64,000 nt of DNA. Origin: Jiella sonneratiae. Lineage in GTDB: Bacteria > Pseudomonadota > Alphaproteobacteria > Rhizobiales > Rhizobiaceae. The stretch covers positions 212,612 to 276,611 of the forward strand of contig NZ_JAFMPY010000005.1 of assembly GCF_017353515.1 (NCBI RefSeq). Direction: 5' to 3'. Made by a program: the position numbers and the translations under genes. Under the pieces are notes generated by a model. It saw only the letters and a program-made list of their open reading frames with translations. It was not told the DNA's origin and did no database searches. Of the stretch, positions 1-7,161 are shown in pieces (positions within the stretch are counted from its first letter, which is position 1; every line of letters begins with the position of its first letter).

Positions 1-501
1 GAGCCGCAGCATGTCGACGAACAGCGCGCCGGCGCCGCTGCGGGCGTCGAAGCGCAGCGTCGCGAGCCGTTCCGGCCGCCGGATCCGGGCCTCCAGCACG
101 GCGTTCGGCACCTTCAGCACCCAGAGCGAGGCCGGGTCGCGGTGGCTGAACTCGTAGGGAAGGTGGCTGCGTTCGATGAGAAAGCCGCCCGGGCTGCAGG
201 AGACGTCGCGGCCGTCCTGGACGAAGCGGACCTCGGCGAGTTCGGGAACGGTGACGAGGTAGTTCTCGTCCTGCTCCTCGAGGAGATGCTGCTCGTGGCG
301 GCGATAGAGGACGCCGTTCGAGCAGTTGCGCGAGATCGACACCGGCCCGAGCGTCCAGGCATCGAGCGTTCCCTCGAAGACGCGCGTTCCGGGAAAAGCC
401 AGCTCCAGCGGGAAATAGATGTCCGCGATGGCCCTCTGCCAGGCGCGGCGGCGCTCCGACGGCCGGGAATCGAAGGTGGAGTATGTCAGCTGCATCGCCA
501 T
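1..501 (-). CDS. AraC-family transcriptional regulator, N-terminal part (runs off window)
   Basis: The minus-strand frame stays open from an ATG at 501 to the window edge, giving 167 codons with no stop. The translation begins MAMQLTYSTF and continues with FPLELAFPG, VSISRNCSNG, YLVTVPELAEVRFVQDG and SPGGFLIERSHLPYEF. This is the cupin-like N-terminal ligand-binding domain of AraC-type regulators (AraC_binding_2). The C-terminal HTH expected near residues 220-320 lies outside the window. A GGGAG lies 3 nt before the first ATG and 9 nt before a second in-frame ATG (495), so the second may be the real start. The target and ligand cannot be told from this part. It points away from the LamB/YcsF gene and may be unrelated to it. 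Confidence 0.72.
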   Translation of the reverse strand, partial: MAMQLTYSTFDSRPSERRRAWQRAIADIYFPLELAFPGTRVFEGTLDAWTLGPVSISRNCSNGVLYRRHEQHLLEEQDENYLVTVPELAEVRFVQDGRDVSCSPGGFLIERSHLPYEFSHRDPASLWVLKVPNAVLEARIRRPERLATLRFDARSGAGALFVDMLRL

Positions 502-658
502 GCACTCCCGAATTCGTCGCGCGGGCCGCTCGGAGCCCGGACGCTTTTCCCCCTTTCGATGTCGCTTCGGCCGGTCCTTCTTCTCGTTCTTCTTGTCGTT
601 CCGTTCGCCCGAGTGGATGACGCCCGCCGGAAGAGCGCCATCGATCAGACGTCGCGGC

Positions 659-1402
659 TCAGGAAAATTCCCGCACCGATTGCTGAACCGCCCGCGCCAG
701 CTCGACGGCACCGGGCGTGTCGGAATGCACGCAGACGGTCTCCGCGCGCATGTCGATCGAGGTTCCGTCGACGGTCGTCGCCTTGTGTTCGCGCAGCATC
801 CGGGTGACGCGGCGGGCCGCTTCCTCGGGGTCGCGCGCATCGTGCTTGCGCGTGATGATCAGCCGGCCCTCGCCGTCGTAGTCGAGGTCGGCATAGTATT
901 CGGCGAGGAAGGTGACGCCCCGCTCGGTGTAGACCCGCTCCTGCAGCGTGCCCCGCATGCCGAGCAGCGGCACGCCGAACACCGCGGCGGCGTCGGCGAT
1001 GGCGTGGGCGACGTGCTCGTGGCGCATCGCCGCGCCGTAGAGCGCCCCATGCGGCTTGATGTGGTTGAGCGCCAGTCCCGCCTCGTCGAGGAAGCCGCGC
1101 AGCGCGCCGATCTGGTAGATCAGGCAGGCGGCGAGCTCGTCCCGCTCCATCGCCATCTCCCGCCGCCCGAAGCCCTGGCGGTCGGGGAAGGAGGGGTGGG
1201 CGCCCACCGCGACGCCGTGCTCGGCCGCCAGCCGGACGGTCGAGCGCATCACCGAGGGGTCGGAGGCATGAAAGCCGCAGGCGACGTTGGCAATGTCGAC
1301 ATGCGGCATCAGGCCGGCGTCGTCGCCGCATTGATAGAGGCCGAAGCCCTCGCCCATATCGCAATTGATGGTGACGCCCAATGGTCCCGTCCTTCGCTGC
1401 AA
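659..1402 (-). CDS. pxpA: LamB/YcsF family protein (5-oxoprolinase subunit A type)
   Basis: A 247-aa LamB/YcsF protein, the normal length for PxpA. The family signature is at the N-terminus (INCDMGEGFGLYQCGDDAGL, residues ~12-31), followed by VDIANVACGFHASDP and, later, HIKPHGALYG. In Escherichia coli PxpA works with PxpB and PxpC in the ATP-dependent opening of 5-oxoproline (pyroglutamate) to glutamate, in the cytosol. Here it lies 175 bp downstream of the LysR gene on the same strand. The PxpB- and PxpC-like genes are divergent from it and sit with biotin enzyme genes, so the substrate may be another lactam or amide. The start could be the ATG at 1402 or a few codons downstream; the conserved domain begins at VTINCD. 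Confidence 0.85.
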   Translation of the reverse strand: MQRRTGPLGVTINCDMGEGFGLYQCGDDAGLMPHVDIANVACGFHASDPSVMRSTVRLAAEHGVAVGAHPSFPDRQGFGRREMAMERDELAACLIYQIGALRGFLDEAGLALNHIKPHGALYGAAMRHEHVAHAIADAAAVFGVPLLGMRGTLQERVYTERGVTFLAEYYADLDYDGEGRLIITRKHDARDPEEAARRVTRMLREHKATTVDGTSIDMRAETVCVHSDTPGAVELARAVQQSVREFS

Positions 1403-1577
1403 CAGCCCCGCATTTGCGGTGTTTCCCAGCGTGGACAGGATCGTGCCCCGGCGTCAAATTGAATAAACCGGGGCCGGGTATCTGGAAAATCGATGGGATG
1501 ATCGGCCGGCGAAGGGCAGGGGCGGGCAGGGCACGGGCGGCGCGATCCGCCTCGCTCCGGCCCGCCGGCCCGTCGGC

Positions 1578-2504
1578 TCAGGCCGGCACCTCGACGTCGC
1601 CGCCGGCGCTCGCCGCCGCATAGCGCAGGAAGTCGCGGAAGGCGTCGCAGGCCGCGTCCGGCCGCAGGTCGCGCTTCCAGGCGAGGCCGACGTCCATGCT
1701 CGGCACCCCCTCGTCGATCACCCGGGTCTCGATGCGCTGGCCGTCGAGCGACCAGGGACGGTAGACGAGGTCGGAGAGGATGGTGACGCCGACGCCGCTC
1801 GCCACCATCGAGCGCACCGCCTCGACGGAGGCCGTTCGGAAGATCACCCGCGGTTCGAGGCCGGCATGGCTCCAGTAGCGCATCGCCGTCACCCGCGCCT
1901 CGTCCACGGTCAGCATCAGATAGGGATGCGGCTCGATGTCGCCGAGGCCGACGCGGTTGGCCCGCGTCAGCGGGTGGTCGGGCGACAGCCACAGCCGGCG
2001 CGGCGAGCGCTTGAGGATCTCGCTGGCGATGTCCTCGCGGTTCTCGAGATTGGAGACCAGCATCACGGCGACGTCGATCGCGCCGTCGCCGATCGCCTGT
2101 TCGAGCACCGTGCGCGGCGCTTCGAAGAGATCGAGCGTCACCCCCGGGAAGCTGGCGGAAAAGCGCGTCAGCAGCGGCGGCAGGAAATAGCCGGCGACGG
2201 TGTAGGTGACGCCCACCCGCACCCGCCCGGCGACGCGGTCGCCGGTCATGTGCGGGCGGCGGATCGCCTCGGCGACGGCGGAGAGGATCTGCCGCGCCTG
2301 CGGCAGGAAGCGCCCGCCTTCGATCGTCACCCGCACCCCCTGGGGCGTGCGTTCGAGCAGCGGGGCGCCGAGCACCGCCTCGAGCTGCTGGATCGCCGTC
2401 GTCACCGCGGATTGCGAGACGTTCAGCTCGACGGCGGCGCGGCTGATCCGGCCAGTCTCGGCGGCGGCGACGAAATAGCGGATCTGCTTCAGCGATATGG
2501 ACAA
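1578..2504 (-). CDS. LysR-family transcriptional regulator
   Basis: A 308-aa protein of standard LysR length. Residues 1-60 form the winged HTH (LKQIRYFVAAAETGRISRAA, then LNVSQSAVTTAIQQLE and LLERTPQGVRVT). The rest is a periplasmic-binding-like effector domain (about residues 92-300). It lies between pxpA (same strand, downstream) and the biotin-enzyme operon (divergent, 222 bp away), the classical arrangement for a LysR protein that controls both neighbours. A T-N11-A dyad in the divergent region is a candidate operator. The effector is probably the pathway substrate (a lactam or amide), but nothing in the sequence proves this. Confidence 0.9.
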   Translation of the reverse strand: MSISLKQIRYFVAAAETGRISRAAVELNVSQSAVTTAIQQLEAVLGAPLLERTPQGVRVTIEGGRFLPQARQILSAVAEAIRRPHMTGDRVAGRVRVGVTYTVAGYFLPPLLTRFSASFPGVTLDLFEAPRTVLEQAIGDGAIDVAVMLVSNLENREDIASEILKRSPRRLWLSPDHPLTRANRVGLGDIEPHPYLMLTVDEARVTAMRYWSHAGLEPRVIFRTASVEAVRSMVASGVGVTILSDLVYRPWSLDGQRIETRVIDEGVPSMDVGLAWKRDLRPDAACDAFRDFLRYAAASAGGDVEVPA

Positions 2505-2623
2505 GCGGCAAGCTCTTCGACGGGACTACGGCGATCGCGGCCGGGACTGGCAGGGCGGCCGAAGGTCCCCGCGCATTGGGGCTCCGGCCGCGCCGGCCGG
2601 GGCAGGGCGGCTGCCGGTGCACG

Positions 2624-2642
2624 GTATCTGAATTATTGATAC
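2624..2642. promoter_or_regulatory. LysR-type operator candidate
   Basis: GTATC-N9-GATAC is a perfect 5-bp dyad that contains the T-N11-A spacing typical of LysR-family binding sites (T at 2627, A at 2639). It is in the 222-bp divergent region between the LysR gene and the biotin carrier gene, inside an A+T-rich patch. It probably controls one or both directions. No binding evidence is available. Confidence 0.5.
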
Positions 2643-2653
2643 GGCGCTTTCTC

Positions 2654-2687
2654 TTTTGCAATTTTACGCCGCCGCCGAGTTTTGCAA
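2654..2687. repeat. direct repeat TTTTGCAA x2 in divergent promoter
   Basis: The 8-mer TTTTGCAA occurs at 2654-2661 and again at 2680-2687, in phase with about 2.5 helical turns (26 bp). It lies between the LysR dyad and the biotin carrier start. It may be a second regulator site or part of the promoter; its role is unknown. Confidence 0.4.
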
Positions 2688-2726
2688 GGCTTGCGGCCAC
2701 AAGCGCTCCGACAAAGGCGAGACACC

Positions 2727-2969
2727 ATGACGAAGACCACCATCGAGGCGCCGCTTCCGGGCACCTTCTACCGCGCGCCCTCGCCGGAGGAGCCGGTGTT
2801 CAAGAACGAGGGCGACCAGGTCGCGATCGGCGACACGGTCGGTCTGATCGAGGTGATGAAGTCGTTCACGCCGGTGGTGGCCGAGGCGGCGGGCACGCTC
2901 GTCGCCTTCCACGTCGACAACGAGGATGCGGTGATGGCCGGCCAGCCGCTCTACGACCTCGAAGCCTGA
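2727..2969 (+). CDS. biotin carboxyl carrier protein (single biotinyl domain)
   Basis: An 80-aa protein made of one biotinyl/lipoyl domain. The attachment lysine is Lys45 in IEVMKSF, a variant of the usual EAMKM. The start is the ATG preceded by an AAGG at 2715-2718; open frame further upstream lacks domain homology. Classical AccB has about 70 extra N-terminal residues, so this is a minimal carrier. It is the first gene of a tightly packed operon with biotin carboxylase (2-nt gap) and two PxpB/PxpC-like subunits. It probably carries carboxybiotin from the biotin carboxylase to a carboxyltransferase formed by those two proteins. Confidence 0.88.
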   Translation: MTKTTIEAPLPGTFYRAPSPEEPVFKNEGDQVAIGDTVGLIEVMKSFTPVVAEAAGTLVAFHVDNEDAVMAGQPLYDLEA

Positions 2970-2971
2970 CC

Positions 2972-4363
2972 ATGGCGATCTCGAAGATCCTCGTCGCCAA
3001 TCGCGGCGAGATCGCCGTCAGGATCATCCGCGCCGCCAGGGAACTCGGCATTTCGACCGTGCAGGCGGTGAGCGCCGCCGACGAGACGATGCTCGCGGCC
3101 CGCCTCGCCGATGCGGTGGCGAAGATCGGCCCGGCCCATGCCTCGAAGTCCTATCTCAACGCCGACGCGCTGGTCGCCGCGGCGCTGGAGACCGGCTGCG
3201 ACGCCGTCCATCCCGGCTACGGTTTCCTTTCCGAAAATGCCGGCTTCGCCGAGAAGGTCGAGGCGGCGGGCCTTACCTTCATCGGGCCCAGGCCGGAGAC
3301 GATCCGCAAGATGGGCGACAAGGCCGAGGCGCGGCGCGAGGCGGCGCTCGCCGGCGTTCCGACGGTGCCGGGCTCCGAGGGTGTCGTCGCCGGCGTCGAG
3401 GCGGCGCTCGAGGCGGCCGCCGGCGTCGGCTATCCGGTGATGATCAAGGCGGCGGCGGGCGGCGGCGGGCGCGGCATCCGCATCGCCGCGGACGCTTCGG
3501 AACTGCGCAGCCTCGTTCCCCAGGCGAGCGCCGAGGCGAAGGCGGCCTTCGGCGACGGCGGCCTCTATCTCGAACGCTTCGTCTCGCGGGCCCGGCACGT
3601 CGAGGTGCAGATCCTCGGCGACGGCGAGCGCGCGATCCATCTCTTCGAACGCGAATGCTCGCTGCAGCGGCGGCGCCAGAAGGTCTGGGAGGAGGCGCCG
3701 GCCGCCTGCCTCTCGCCGGACCAGCGGGCGGCGCTCTGCGCCTCGGCGGTGCGGCTCGCCGAACGGGTGAACTATCGCGGCGCCGGCACGCTCGAATATC
3801 TCTTCGACCCGGCGACCGGCGAATTCTTCTTCATCGAGATGAACACCCGCATCCAGGTCGAGCATCCGGTCACCGAGATGGTCACCGGCATCGACCTGAT
3901 GCGGGCGATGATCCGCATCGCCGGCGGCGAGAAGCTCGGCCTCGCGCAGGAGGACGTCGCGCTTTTCGGCCATGCCGTCGAGGTGCGCATCAACGCCGAG
4001 GATCCGGCGTCGGACTTCCGCCCGCATCCCGGCACGGTGGAGAAACTCGCGGTGCCCGGCGGCATGGGGGTGCGCTTCGACACGATGCTCTATCCCGGCT
4101 ACCAGGTGCCGCCCTTCTACGATTCCCTGCTCGGCAAGCTGATCGTCCATGCCGAGAGCCGGGAAGCGGCGATCGCCCGCCTGTCGCGGGCGCTCGGCGA
4201 GCTCGAGGTCGGCGGGCTGCCGACCACCGCGCCGCTGCATCGCGCGCTCGCCTGCGCCGGCGAGGTCCTGCGCGGCGACTTCCACACCGGCTGGCTGGAG
4301 GAATGGCTGAAGGGCCGTCCGCTCGCCGCAGCGCAACCCGCAACACAGAGTGAGGGCCGATGA
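2972..4363 (+). CDS. biotin carboxylase subunit
   Basis: A 463-aa ATP-grasp biotin carboxylase, which uses ATP and bicarbonate to carboxylate carrier-bound biotin. The N-terminal domain opens with ISKILVANRGEIAVRIIRAA. The glycine-rich ATP loop (MIKAAAGGGGRGIRIA) is near residue 155, the catalytic segment FIEMNTRIQVEHPVTEM near residue 290, and the C-terminal BC domain follows. The length matches stand-alone AccC (about 450 aa), with no fused biotin or CT domain. The ATG follows the carrier stop by 2 nt, and its own stop overlaps the next start (ATGA). The operon has no acetyl-CoA-type carboxyltransferase, so this is probably not the housekeeping accC. Confidence 0.92.
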   Translation: MAISKILVANRGEIAVRIIRAARELGISTVQAVSAADETMLAARLADAVAKIGPAHASKSYLNADALVAAALETGCDAVHPGYGFLSENAGFAEKVEAAGLTFIGPRPETIRKMGDKAEARREAALAGVPTVPGSEGVVAGVEAALEAAAGVGYPVMIKAAAGGGGRGIRIAADASELRSLVPQASAEAKAAFGDGGLYLERFVSRARHVEVQILGDGERAIHLFERECSLQRRRQKVWEEAPAACLSPDQRAALCASAVRLAERVNYRGAGTLEYLFDPATGEFFFIEMNTRIQVEHPVTEMVTGIDLMRAMIRIAGGEKLGLAQEDVALFGHAVEVRINAEDPASDFRPHPGTVEKLAVPGGMGVRFDTMLYPGYQVPPFYDSLLGKLIVHAESREAAIARLSRALGELEVGGLPTTAPLHRALACAGEVLRGDFHTGWLEEWLKGRPLAAAQPATQSEGR

Positions 4364-5229
4364 AGACGCGTTATTCTTTCGGCGGCGACGAGCACATCTT
4401 CGTCGAGGTCGACGAGGAGATGTCGCTCGAGGCATTCTTCAAGAGCCTGTCGATGACCAATGCGGTGCGCGACAGCCAGATTGCGGGGATCACCGAGATC
4501 TGCCCGGCCAACGCCTCCTTCCAGGTGAAGTTCGATCCGGACGTGATCGCCCCGGACGATCTCATGGCCGAGTTGAAGAAGTTCGAGGCGGCGGCCGAGA
4601 ACGCCGAGAAGACGATCGACACCCGGATCATCGAGATGCCGGTGCTCTACAACGATCCCTGGACCCATGAGACGCTGATGCGGTTTCGCGAGCGGCACCA
4701 GGACCCGACCGGGACCGATCTCGAATACGCCGCGCGGATCAACGGCTTCGAGAGCGTCGAGGCGTTCGTCGCCGCGCATTGCGGCGCGCCGTGGTTCGTC
4801 TCCATGGTCGGCTTCGTCGCGGGCCTGCCCTTCACCTACCAGCTGGTCGAGCGGTCGCGGCAGATCGAGGTGCCGAAATATCTGCGGCCGCGCACCGACA
4901 CGCCGCGGCTCACCGTCGGCCACGGCGGCTGTTTCGGCTGCGTCTATTCGGTGCGCGGCGCCGGCGGCTACCAGATGTTCGGCGTCACGCCGATGCCGAT
5001 CTACGATCCGAAGGGCGAGCAGTCCTATCTGAAGGAGCTGTTCCTGTTCCGACCCGGCGACATCATCCGCTTCAAGGCGATCGACCGGCCGACCTACGAC
5101 GCGACGCTCGCCGCGGTCGAGGCGGGTCGCTTCACCCCGAAGATCGCCGAGGTCACCTTCTCGCTCGATGCCTTCAACGCCGATCCCGAAGGCTGCAACG
5201 CCAAGCTCCTGGAGGCGCTCGATGGCTGA
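4360..5229 (+). CDS. pxpB: PxpB/KipI-type carboxyltransferase-like subunit (CT_C_D domain)
   Basis: A 289-aa protein of the KipI/PxpB/allophanate-hydrolase subunit 1 family (CT_C_D). It is longer than E. coli PxpB (about 218 aa). Residues ~97-145 (YNDPWTHETLMRFRERHQ, then LEYAARINGFESVEAF) match, from memory, a segment of the carboxyltransferase domain of urea carboxylase that ordinary PxpB proteins lack. The core VGHGGCFGCVYSVRGAGGYQ and FRPGDIIRFKAIDR are conserved. The gene overlaps the biotin carboxylase stop by 4 nt and the next start by 8 nt, so translation is probably coupled. Context favours a carboxyltransferase half-domain in a biotin-dependent enzyme; a plain 5-oxoprolinase role is the alternative. 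Confidence 0.85.
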   Translation: MKTRYSFGGDEHIFVEVDEEMSLEAFFKSLSMTNAVRDSQIAGITEICPANASFQVKFDPDVIAPDDLMAELKKFEAAAENAEKTIDTRIIEMPVLYNDPWTHETLMRFRERHQDPTGTDLEYAARINGFESVEAFVAAHCGAPWFVSMVGFVAGLPFTYQLVERSRQIEVPKYLRPRTDTPRLTVGHGGCFGCVYSVRGAGGYQMFGVTPMPIYDPKGEQSYLKELFLFRPGDIIRFKAIDRPTYDATLAAVEAGRFTPKIAEVTFSLDAFNADPEGCNAKLLEALDG

Positions 5230-6214
5230 CACCGCAAGCTTCGAAGTCGTCAAGCCCGGCCTGTCGACGACCGTCCAGGACCTCGGCCGCCCGGGCTTCT
5301 ACCATCTCGGCCTGCCGATCTCCGGCGCGATGGACCGCTTCTCGCTGATCGCGGCGAACCGGCTGGTCGGCAATCCCGACGGGGCGGCCGGGCTCGAGGC
5401 GGTGTTTCTCGGGCCGGTGCTGCGGTTTTCGGCCGACGCGACGGTCGCGGTCACCGGCGCGACCATGGCGCCGAAGCTCGACGGCGTCGAGCAGCCGGGC
5501 TGGGCGGCGTTCAAGGTCGCTGCCGGCCAGGAACTCTCCTTCGGCACGCTGAAGGCCGGGGCGCGGATCGTCATCGCCGTTGCCGGCGGCATCGACGTGC
5601 CGGAGGTGAAGGGCTCGCGCTCGACCTATGCGCTCGGCGGCCTCGGCGGCTTCGAGGGCCGGGCGCTGAAGGCCGGCGACGTGGTGAAGATCGGAACGCC
5701 GGCGGGGCCCGCGAAGCTCGGCGTCGCCGTGCCGGAGGAGATCCGCCGGCAGGCGCCGGCGGGCGGCACGGTGCTGCGTGCGATGCCGGGGCTCTACTGG
5801 CACCGTATCACCGAAGGCTCGCAGCGCTCCTTCTTCGAGGATACATGGAAGGTCGCGCCAGAGGCGGACCGCATCGGCTACCGCTTCCGCGGCGGCCGGA
5901 GCCTCGATTTCGTGCCCCGCGAGCAGCCCTTCGGCGCCGGCTCCGATCCCTCGAACATCGTCGACAGCTGCTATCCCTACGGTTCGATCCAGGTGCCGGG
6001 CGGCACCGAGCCGATCGTCCTGCATCGCGACGCGGTCTCCGGCGGCGGCTATTTCATGGTCGGGACGGTGATCTCCGCCGACATGGACCTGATCGGCCAG
6101 CTGCAGCCGCACCAGCCGGTGCGCTTCGAAGCCGTCGACATGGACCAGGCGCTCGCCGCCCGCCATGCGGAGAAGGAGCGTCTCGACCGTCTCGCCGCCT
6201 TCATTGCGGGCTGA
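5222..6214 (+). CDS. pxpC: PxpC/KipA-type carboxyltransferase-like subunit (CT_A_B domain)
   Basis: A 330-aa protein of the KipA/PxpC family (CT_A_B). The hallmark N-terminus reads FEVVKPGLSTTVQDLGRPGF, and YGSIQVPGGTEPIVLHRDA and YFMVGTVISADMDLIGQL lie in the C-terminal half. PxpB and PxpC together form one cyclophilin-like unit, equivalent to the CT domain of urea carboxylase. The start is the ATG at 5222 inside the pxpB end (8-nt overlap); open frame upstream of it is non-homologous. It is the last gene of the operon before the GntR regulator (57-bp gap). Nothing in it identifies the substrate. Confidence 0.88.
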   Translation: MADTASFEVVKPGLSTTVQDLGRPGFYHLGLPISGAMDRFSLIAANRLVGNPDGAAGLEAVFLGPVLRFSADATVAVTGATMAPKLDGVEQPGWAAFKVAAGQELSFGTLKAGARIVIAVAGGIDVPEVKGSRSTYALGGLGGFEGRALKAGDVVKIGTPAGPAKLGVAVPEEIRRQAPAGGTVLRAMPGLYWHRITEGSQRSFFEDTWKVAPEADRIGYRFRGGRSLDFVPREQPFGAGSDPSNIVDSCYPYGSIQVPGGTEPIVLHRDAVSGGGYFMVGTVISADMDLIGQLQPHQPVRFEAVDMDQALAARHAEKERLDRLAAFIAG

Positions 6215-6271
6215 GCCGTGGAAATCCCGCGCGAAGCCTCTTCGCGGCGCTGATCCCATCCGGCAGGATAT

Positions 6272-7021
6272 ATGGTATCAGCGGCGCGTGGAGGCGGCGT
6301 GGACAAGATCGAGCATCGCACACTCAACGATCGGACCTACGATCGCATCAAACAGGGTCTGATGACCGCGTCCTTCCGGCCGGGACAGGTGCTGGTGATC
6401 CGCACCCTCGCCGGCCAGTACGGCGTCTCGGCGACGCCGGTGCGCGAGGCGCTGCAGCGTCTGGTCGCAGAGCGGCTGCTGGTGATGAAGGCCAACCGCA
6501 GCATCGCGGTGCCGGAACTCGAACTCGACGCTTATCTGGAACTCCTGCGCATCCGCTGCGAGGTCGAGGGCCTTGCGGCGGAGCTCGCCGCCGAGCGGAT
6601 CGACGCGGCGGGCGTCGCGCGGCTCGAAGCGATCGCCGAGACCCTCGAGCGCGCCGTCGAGGCCCAGGACCACGCGGCCTACCGCACCGCCAACCAGGCC
6701 TTCCACTTCGCGCTCTACGAGGCGGCGCGCTCGCCGCGCCTCTTCGGCATCATCCGCGACCTCTGGGGCCAGACCGGCCCCTACGTCTCGGCGCTCTTCG
6801 TCTCGGCGCCCTACCGGCTGCAGGCGAACAGCGAGCATCGGCGCATTCTCGCGGCCCTCGCCGGGAACGACGCGGCGGCGGCGCGCGAGGCCCTCGTCGC
6901 CGACATCAGCATCGCCAGCGAACACATCGTGCCGAATCTCATCCGGGCGCGGGCCTCGCGCGCCGCGGCGCAGCGCCGCGAGCCCGCCAGGCGACCGCTG
7001 CCCGATCCGGCCGAAGCGTGA
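6272..7021 (+). CDS. GntR-family (FadR/FCD) transcriptional regulator
   Basis: A 249-aa regulator with an N-terminal winged HTH (about residues 14-75; YGVSATPVREALQRLVAERL) and an all-helical FCD effector domain. FCD metal ligands are plausible in LRIRCEVEGLAAELAA, NQAFHFALYEAA and SEHRRILAALAG. The ATG at 6272 lies inside a TGGTATCA sequence that resembles the operator near 8.75-8.85 kb. A GTG at 6299 with GGAGG 4 nt upstream is an equally good start and would leave that sequence in the leader, consistent with self-repression. FCD regulators usually sense organic or amino acids. It may control the upstream carboxylase operon, the downstream aminotransferase/kinase pair, or both. Confidence 0.88.
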   Translation: MVSAARGGGVDKIEHRTLNDRTYDRIKQGLMTASFRPGQVLVIRTLAGQYGVSATPVREALQRLVAERLLVMKANRSIAVPELELDAYLELLRIRCEVEGLAAELAAERIDAAGVARLEAIAETLERAVEAQDHAAYRTANQAFHFALYEAARSPRLFGIIRDLWGQTGPYVSALFVSAPYRLQANSEHRRILAALAGNDAAAAREALVADISIASEHIVPNLIRARASRAAAQRREPARRPLPDPAEA

Positions 7022-7067
7022 TCCGGCCGAAGCGAGATCCGGCAGGGGCGTGATCCGGCTGGGGCGG
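7004..7067 (+). repeat. 16-bp tandem repeat x4 across GntR stop codon
   Basis: Four consecutive 16-bp units, the first GATCCGGCCGAAGCGT, start at 7004, 7020, 7036 and 7052; the last two diverge in their 3' half. The stop codon of the GntR gene (7019-7021) falls at the first unit junction. Each junction of this type spells TGA, and 16 is not a multiple of 3, so the array supplies stops in successive frames. It looks like slippage duplication of the gene end. Confidence 0.85.
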
Positions 7068-7161
7068 CCGGGCTCCCGGCCCGCCGCGCGGCTGCCGCGC
7101 GACGGAAAGGCCGCTCGGGTCGCCAGCCGACGGGCTGCGACGCCGACGCGCCCTCAAGGTA

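Noticed and set aside
2972..4363. Housekeeping acetyl-CoA carboxylase accBC
   Set aside because: The carrier lacks the AccB N-terminal part and has EVMKS instead of EAMKM, and the operon continues with PxpB/PxpC-type genes, so a specialised enzyme is more likely.
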